Assembly (NCBI GenBank): GCA_002308755.1
Contig: DBVR01000014.1
Span: 1 to 5,389 of the forward strand
Length of the DNA: 5,389 nucleotides
Reading direction: 5' to 3'
Origin: Christensenella sp. UBA1259
GTDB taxonomy: Bacteria; Bacillota; Clostridia; Christensenellales; Borkfalkiaceae
Shown: positions 5,180-5,389 of the stretch, in pieces
Layout of the letters: each line of letters opens with the position of its first letter
How positions within the stretch are numbered: the stretch's first letter is position 1
Position numbers and translations under genes: made by a program
Notes under the pieces: model-generated
Seen by the model: only the letters and a program-made list of their open reading frames with translations
Told to the model about the DNA's origin: nothing
Database searches by the model: none

Positions 5180-5389
5180 TTAATATGAATGCGTGTAAAT
5201 TGTGGATATATCCGCGTAAAGCGTTATGTCCCCGACAGTTCCTACGGGTATAGTTCCGTTGAACGGCACGGTTTTCGCGCTGTCTAAATACCAACCGTTA
5301 AACCTGTATTCGGCTCTGCCCGATCCGCTGCCGCTGTGGTAATCCCCGCCGGGGCCGCTGCAGGAAAATCTCGCTTTAAGGTCGCTTAT
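5180..5389 (-). CDS. C-terminus of a secreted protein with an InlB B-repeat (Flg_new-like) module (5' end outside window)
   Basis: The reverse strand is open from the right edge to a TAA at 5180-5182, giving the last 69 residues of a longer protein. Residues about 29-60 of the visible part carry the module signature: 'YRFNGWYLDSAKTVPFNGT', then 'VGDITLYADIS'. The pattern F-x-G-W-Y followed about 25 residues later by G-D-I-T-L-Y-A is the hallmark of the Listeria-Bacteroides (InlB B) repeat, a small beta-grasp-like unit of surface and secreted proteins. A Gly/Ser-rich stretch ('SGPGGDYHSGSGSGRAE') comes before it. The protein ends soon after the module with 'TIYTHSY' and has no membrane helix or sorting signal, so anchoring must lie elsewhere or be absent. 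The next gene's ATG is 20 bases downstream, so it belongs to the same operon. Whether more repeats precede it cannot be seen. Confidence 0.82.
   Translation of the reverse strand: MSDLKARFSCSGPGGDYHSGSGSGRAEYRFNGWYLDSAKTVPFNGTIPVGTVGDITLYADISTIYTHSY

Noticed and set aside
1..5389. CRISPR array, tRNA, rRNA, insertion sequence or attachment site
   Set aside because: No regularly spaced repeats, tRNA-like cloverleaf, rRNA sequence, transposase, or direct repeats flanking inverted ends were seen by eye. The 671-715 inverted repeat is too short and single to be called an insertion element.

Overview
The window looks like part of a low-to-mid GC Firmicutes genome, most likely an uncultured gut-type Clostridia. 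The evidence is strong Shine-Dalgarno sites before most genes, one gene start at TTG, a textbook TTGACA-17-TATAAT promoter, and secreted proteins of a style I associate with clostridial genomes. The assignment is an inference, because no taxonomic marker is present.

Left part (1-1594). A leftward gene runs off the left edge and encodes the N-terminal 189 residues of a KilA-N domain DNA-binding protein. A 245-bp divergent intergenic region follows. It holds a partial promoter with an overlapping dyad, a perfect 18-bp-stem terminator-like hairpin, a perfect 18-bp palindrome, and a consensus promoter whose -35 box overlaps that palindrome. Rightward of it lies a compact two-gene operon: an 84-residue DUF4160 protein, then a 155-residue protein joining a DUF2442 domain to an XRE-type helix-turn-helix. 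The pair has the layout of a type II toxin-antitoxin module whose antitoxin represses its own promoter. The operon closes with a hairpin terminator at 1562-1594.

Right part (1597-5389). Four leftward genes are packed tightly and look like the end of one longer operon that begins outside the window. In transcription order they are: the C-terminus of a protein with an InlB B-repeat (Flg_new-like) module; a 340-residue secreted protein with two Ig-like modules; a 195-residue protein with one N-terminal membrane anchor; and a 642-residue protein with a signal peptide, a large extracellular region and a C-terminal membrane segment. None of the last three has a function I can name. All are predicted to act outside the membrane, and the last two start next to or overlapping the gene before, so they plausibly build one cell-surface assembly.

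The two halves are convergent and meet at the terminator near 1562-1594. The left half looks like an accessory or mobile-element cassette. The right half is the best candidate for an undescribed system.
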